Part shown: one piece after another, positions 62,385 to 64,000 of the stretch | Numbering within the stretch: the stretch's first letter is position 1 | How the letters are laid out: each line of letters starts with the position of its first letter | Origin: Desulfarculaceae bacterium | Lineage (GTDB): Bacteria > Desulfobacterota > Desulfarculia > Desulfarculales > Desulfarculaceae | Reading direction: 5' to 3' | NCBI GenBank assembly: GCA_021737145.1 | Contig: JAIPEN010000005.1 | Span: 186,001 to 250,000 of the forward strand | Length of the DNA stretch: 64,000 nt | Notes under the pieces: generated by a model | Told to the model about the DNA's origin: nothing | Seen by the model: only the letters and a program-made list of their open reading frames with translations | Databases searched by the model: none | Made by a program: the position numbers and the translations under genes

Positions 62385-63212
62385 ATGATACGGGGGCTCG
62401 GGCGGCTCAACACCAGCCTGATCCTGGGCGGCGGCCTGGTGGCCCTGCTGCTGTTGGTGGCCCTGGCCGGGCCCTGGCTGGCCCCCCACGACCCCCTGAA
62501 GATCAACCTGGCCGCCCGCCTGGCCCCGCCCAGCCCGGACTATCCCCTGGGCGCGGACCCCCTGGGCCGCTGCGTGCTCTCGCGCCTGCTCTACGGCTGC
62601 CGCACCTCCCTGGCCGTGGGCCTCATGGTCTCGGCCGGGGTGATGCTTTTGGGCGTGGCCCTGGGCCTGGCCGCCGGCCTGGGCGGGCGCTACAGCGACT
62701 TCTGGCTCATGCGCCTGGTGGACATCGTGCTGGCCTTTCCCTCCCTGGTGCTCACCCTGGCGGTGATCGGCCTGTTGGGCCCCAGCCTGCCCGCCGCCGC
62801 CGTGGCTCTGTGCCTGAGCTGGTGGCCGGTCTACGCCCGCCTGGTGCGGGGGCTGGTGCTCTCGGCCCGGGAGCGGGAGTTCGTCTTGGCCGCCCGCCTG
62901 GTGGGCACCTCCGGCCTGGCCCTGGTGCGCCGCCACATCCTGCCCTCGGTGCTGCCGCCCATCATGGTGATGGCCAGCCTGGAGACCGGCACCATGGTCC
63001 TGGTGCTGGCCGGCCTTAGCTTTCTGGGCCTGGGGGCCCAGCCGCCCCTGCCCGAGTGGGGGGCCATGCTCAACGAGGCCCGCTCCTACATCTACACCGC
63101 GCCCCATCTTTTGCTGGCGCCGGGCCTGGCCATTTTTCTCACCGTGCTGGGCTTCAACCTGCTGGGCGAAGGCCTGCGCGACGCCCTCAGGGTGAAAAAG
63201 GCGGTGAGCTGA
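62385..63212 (+). CDS. DppC/NikC-type ABC transporter permease
   Basis: The 275-aa permease has an N-terminal helix, the PHDPLKINLAARLAPPSPDYPLGADPLGR family opening (motif PLGADPLGR), and about five further helices. The EAA loop reads VYARLVRGLVLSAREREFVLAARLVG. It is intact and starts 2 bp after the interrupted partner permease. It can only work as a heterodimer with that partner, so this copy is probably no longer functional unless a second transporter provides the missing subunit. Its stop overlaps the ATPase start by one base. Confidence 0.9.
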   Translation: MIRGLGRLNTSLILGGGLVALLLLVALAGPWLAPHDPLKINLAARLAPPSPDYPLGADPLGRCVLSRLLYGCRTSLAVGLMVSAGVMLLGVALGLAAGLGGRYSDFWLMRLVDIVLAFPSLVLTLAVIGLLGPSLPAAAVALCLSWWPVYARLVRGLVLSAREREFVLAARLVGTSGLALVRRHILPSVLPPIMVMASLETGTMVLVLAGLSFLGLGAQPPLPEWGAMLNEARSYIYTAPHLLLAPGLAIFLTVLGFNLLGEGLRDALRVKKAVS

Positions 63213-63421
63213 TGAGCCTGCTCAACGTCGAGAACCTGTGCATCGCCTTCCCCGGCCGGCCCCGGCCCAGCCTGCCGGTGCGGGGGCTCAACCTGACCCT
63301 AGAGCGCGGCTCGGTGCTGGGCCTGGTGGGCCAGAGCGGCTCGGGCAAGAGCCTCAGCGCCCTGGCGGTGATGGGCATGGTGCCCCGGCCGGGGCGCAAA
63401 CGAAGGCAGCCCGACGACTAG
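63212..63421 (+). pseudogene. Truncated ABC transporter ATPase (OppD/DppD type)
   Basis: This frame has 69 codons, beginning with LLNVENLCIAFPG and reaching the Walker A motif GQSGSGKS near residue 45 and ALAVMGMVPRPG. It then ends abruptly in a short unrelated tail (KRRQPDD). The Q-loop, signature motif and Walker B are absent; the normal length is over 300 residues. The cut coincides with a large inverted repeat (63402-63441). This looks like a deletion that removed the rest of the operon (the remaining ATPase part and, usually, a second ATPase). Confidence 0.88.
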
Positions 63422-63441
63422 CCAGGAGGCGGGCTGCCTTC
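63402..63441. repeat. 12-bp inverted repeat at the ATPase truncation point
   Basis: GAAGGCAGCCCG (63402-63413) and CGGGCTGCCTTC (63430-63441) are perfect inverted copies around a 16-base loop that contains the new stop codon. No T-run follows on either side. It may mark the end of a deletion, or be a transcription-stop hairpin brought next to the broken gene. Confidence 0.6.
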
Positions 63442-63446
63442 ACCAT

Positions 63447-63502
63447 AAAAAAAGCCAAGGGCCTAGTGGGGACTGCTGTCCCTGCCAGGCCTCCTTGGCT
63501 TT
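63447..63502 (-). terminator. Strong Rho-independent terminator on the minus strand
   Basis: On the minus strand AAAGCCAAGG (plus 63493-63502) pairs with CCTTGGCTTT (plus 63451-63460). An extra inner pairing (AGGC/GCCT, GGGAC/GTCCC) continues it, and the outer stem runs into seven T (plus-strand A at 63447-63453). It ends whatever is transcribed from the promoter at 63560-63588. Confidence 0.8.
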
Positions 63503-63553
63503 AGCTCTTGTGCTTTATCTGTGGTCTTGTGCGCCGCTTCCTGCGCCGCATTC
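63447..63553 (-). ncRNA. Candidate small RNA or 16-residue basic micropeptide
   Basis: A minus-strand promoter (63560-63588) and a strong terminator (63447-63502) bracket a unit of about 105 bases. Within it an ATG at 63551 opens a 16-codon frame (MRRRKRRTRPQIKHKS) that stops at 63501-63503, just before the terminator stem. The ATG would be only about two bases from the predicted transcript start, so the message would be leaderless. The peptide is extremely basic. Whether the product is RNA, peptide or both is undecided; no known RNA family is recognised. Confidence 0.45.
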
Positions 63554-63559
63554 GGGTTC

Positions 63560-63588
63560 TTTCTAGCCCGGCGGGCTAAGCTTGTCAA
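63560..63588 (-). promoter_or_regulatory. Sigma70-type promoter for the candidate small RNA
   Basis: On the minus strand TTGACA (plus 63583-63588) and TAGAAA (plus 63560-63565) are separated by exactly 17 bp, which holds a GC palindrome (TAGCCCGCCGGGCTA, plus 63563-63577). The -35 is perfect and the -10 matches four of six positions. Confidence 0.6.
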
Positions 63589-63630
63589 GCATTAGAGGCG
63601 GCGGGACTGCGGCGCCCGGCCGGAGGGAGC

Positions 63631-63670
63631 AAAAAAACGGGCCCACCCGGAATAATCCGGGCAGGCCCGT
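63631..63670 (-). terminator. Rho-independent terminator after the LivK-like gene
   Basis: On the minus strand ACGGGCC (plus 63664-63670) pairs with GGCCCGT (plus 63637-63643), with an inner CCCGGA/TCCGGG stem, and is followed by a run of seven T. It lies 25 bp after the stop of the binding-protein gene. Confidence 0.85.
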
Positions 63671-63694
63671 TGTCATCGGTGTCGCGCGGGGGGG

Positions 63695-64000
63695 TTAGTC
63701 CTGAACGATCTTTTCGCCTTCGACCCTGCCCAGGATCTCGTACTTGCCGTCCTTGACCTGAATCAGGAACTCATCCAGCACGATCTGGTTGGTCTTGTCG
63801 AAGTAGATGTCGCGGCCCTGCACGCTGGGGTACTTGACCTTGGTCAAGGCGTCGCGCACCGCCGCCGGGGCGGTCTTCTTGGCCATCTTCAGGGCCTGGG
63901 CCACGATGTACACCGTCTCATAGCCGCTCATGGCGAACTTGTCCGGCACCTGCTTGTAGGCCTTCTGGTAGGCATCCACGAACTTCTTGTTGGCCGGGGT
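63695..64000 (-). CDS. Branched-chain amino acid ABC transporter substrate-binding protein (LivK-like), C-terminal part
   Basis: The last 101 residues of a type I periplasmic binding protein, with the 5' end beyond the right edge. FVDAYQKAYKQVPDKFAMSGYETVYIVAQALK and SVQGRDIYFDKTNQIVLDEFLIQVKDGKY (motifs YETVYIVAQALK and DIYFDKTNQ) are typical of the C-terminal lobe of LivK/HAAT receptors. It differs clearly from the receptor at the left edge. A strong terminator follows its stop, so it is the last gene of its transcript. Confidence 0.88.
   Translation of the reverse strand, partial: TPANKKFVDAYQKAYKQVPDKFAMSGYETVYIVAQALKMAKKTAPAAVRDALTKVKYPSVQGRDIYFDKTNQIVLDEFLIQVKDGKYEILGRVEGEKIVQD

Overview
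The window is one contiguous, very gene-dense stretch of high-GC bacterial chromosome. I see no tRNA, rRNA, CRISPR array, integrase or insertion sequence. The gene content points to an anaerobic Desulfobacterota (deltaproteobacterial) organism, possibly close to the Desulfarculales-type sulfate reducers. Pointers are a soluble heterodisulfide-reductase-like cluster with TusA and DsrE sulfur carriers, a Tat-exported selenocysteine formate dehydrogenase, indolepyruvate:ferredoxin oxidoreductase, Etf-linked dehydrogenases, TAXI-type TRAP transport, and a GAK system. The taxonomic call is an inference.

Layout. 1-4346 (minus): sensor kinase, sigma54 response regulator and a periplasmic binding protein, all overlapping. 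4446-5865: ArsR/ArsM arsenic module with a 20-bp palindromic operator and a small broken frame. 6120-12144: acyl-CoA ligase, TVP38-type membrane protein, CitE-like lyase, UspA, MFS transporter and FMN reductase. 12325-20299: GntR regulator, EtfB, EtfA, FAD-linked dehydrogenase, IorA, IorB and a LarA-like protein, which together read as a 2-hydroxyacid/aryl-lactate oxidation operon resembling the lct operon of Acetobacterium woodii with an added 2-oxoacid oxidoreductase. 20452-32134: a carboxylic-acid uptake and degradation island (GntR, TAXI-TRAP, SDR, acyl-CoA ligase, acyl-CoA dehydrogenase, cyclase-family hydrolase, OYE-type reductase, then IclR and another ligase on the other strand). 32243-34534: Tex.

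34749-41577 (minus): a nine-gene Hdr/MvhD/TusA/DsrE/DUF1638 operon with a well-spaced sigma54 promoter. Divergent to it, at 41765, is a sigma54 activator whose PAS domain carries a cluster of six cysteines. 43157-47768 (minus): fdhA (in-frame UGA), fdhB and fdhE. 47885-49255: MmgE/PrpD protein. 49483-51837: EAL-CBS-GGDEF protein.

52042-59581: the most intriguing region, a GAK system. It has an unknown 393-aa protein, two amphi-Trp proteins, a PhoU-kinase fusion, an ATP-grasp enzyme, HprK-related kinase B, a CofD-like protein and an XXXCH protein. It is packed as one operon behind what looks like a three-repeat Pho box. GAK systems are, to my knowledge, defined only bioinformatically; the phosphate link seen here is a testable lead to function.

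59838-63421: a decaying peptide/nickel-type ABC operon, with an in-frame amber codon in one permease and an ATPase cut off just after its Walker A motif. 63447-63588 (minus): a candidate small RNA or basic micropeptide. 63695-64000 (minus): the C-terminal end of a second branched-chain amino acid binding protein.
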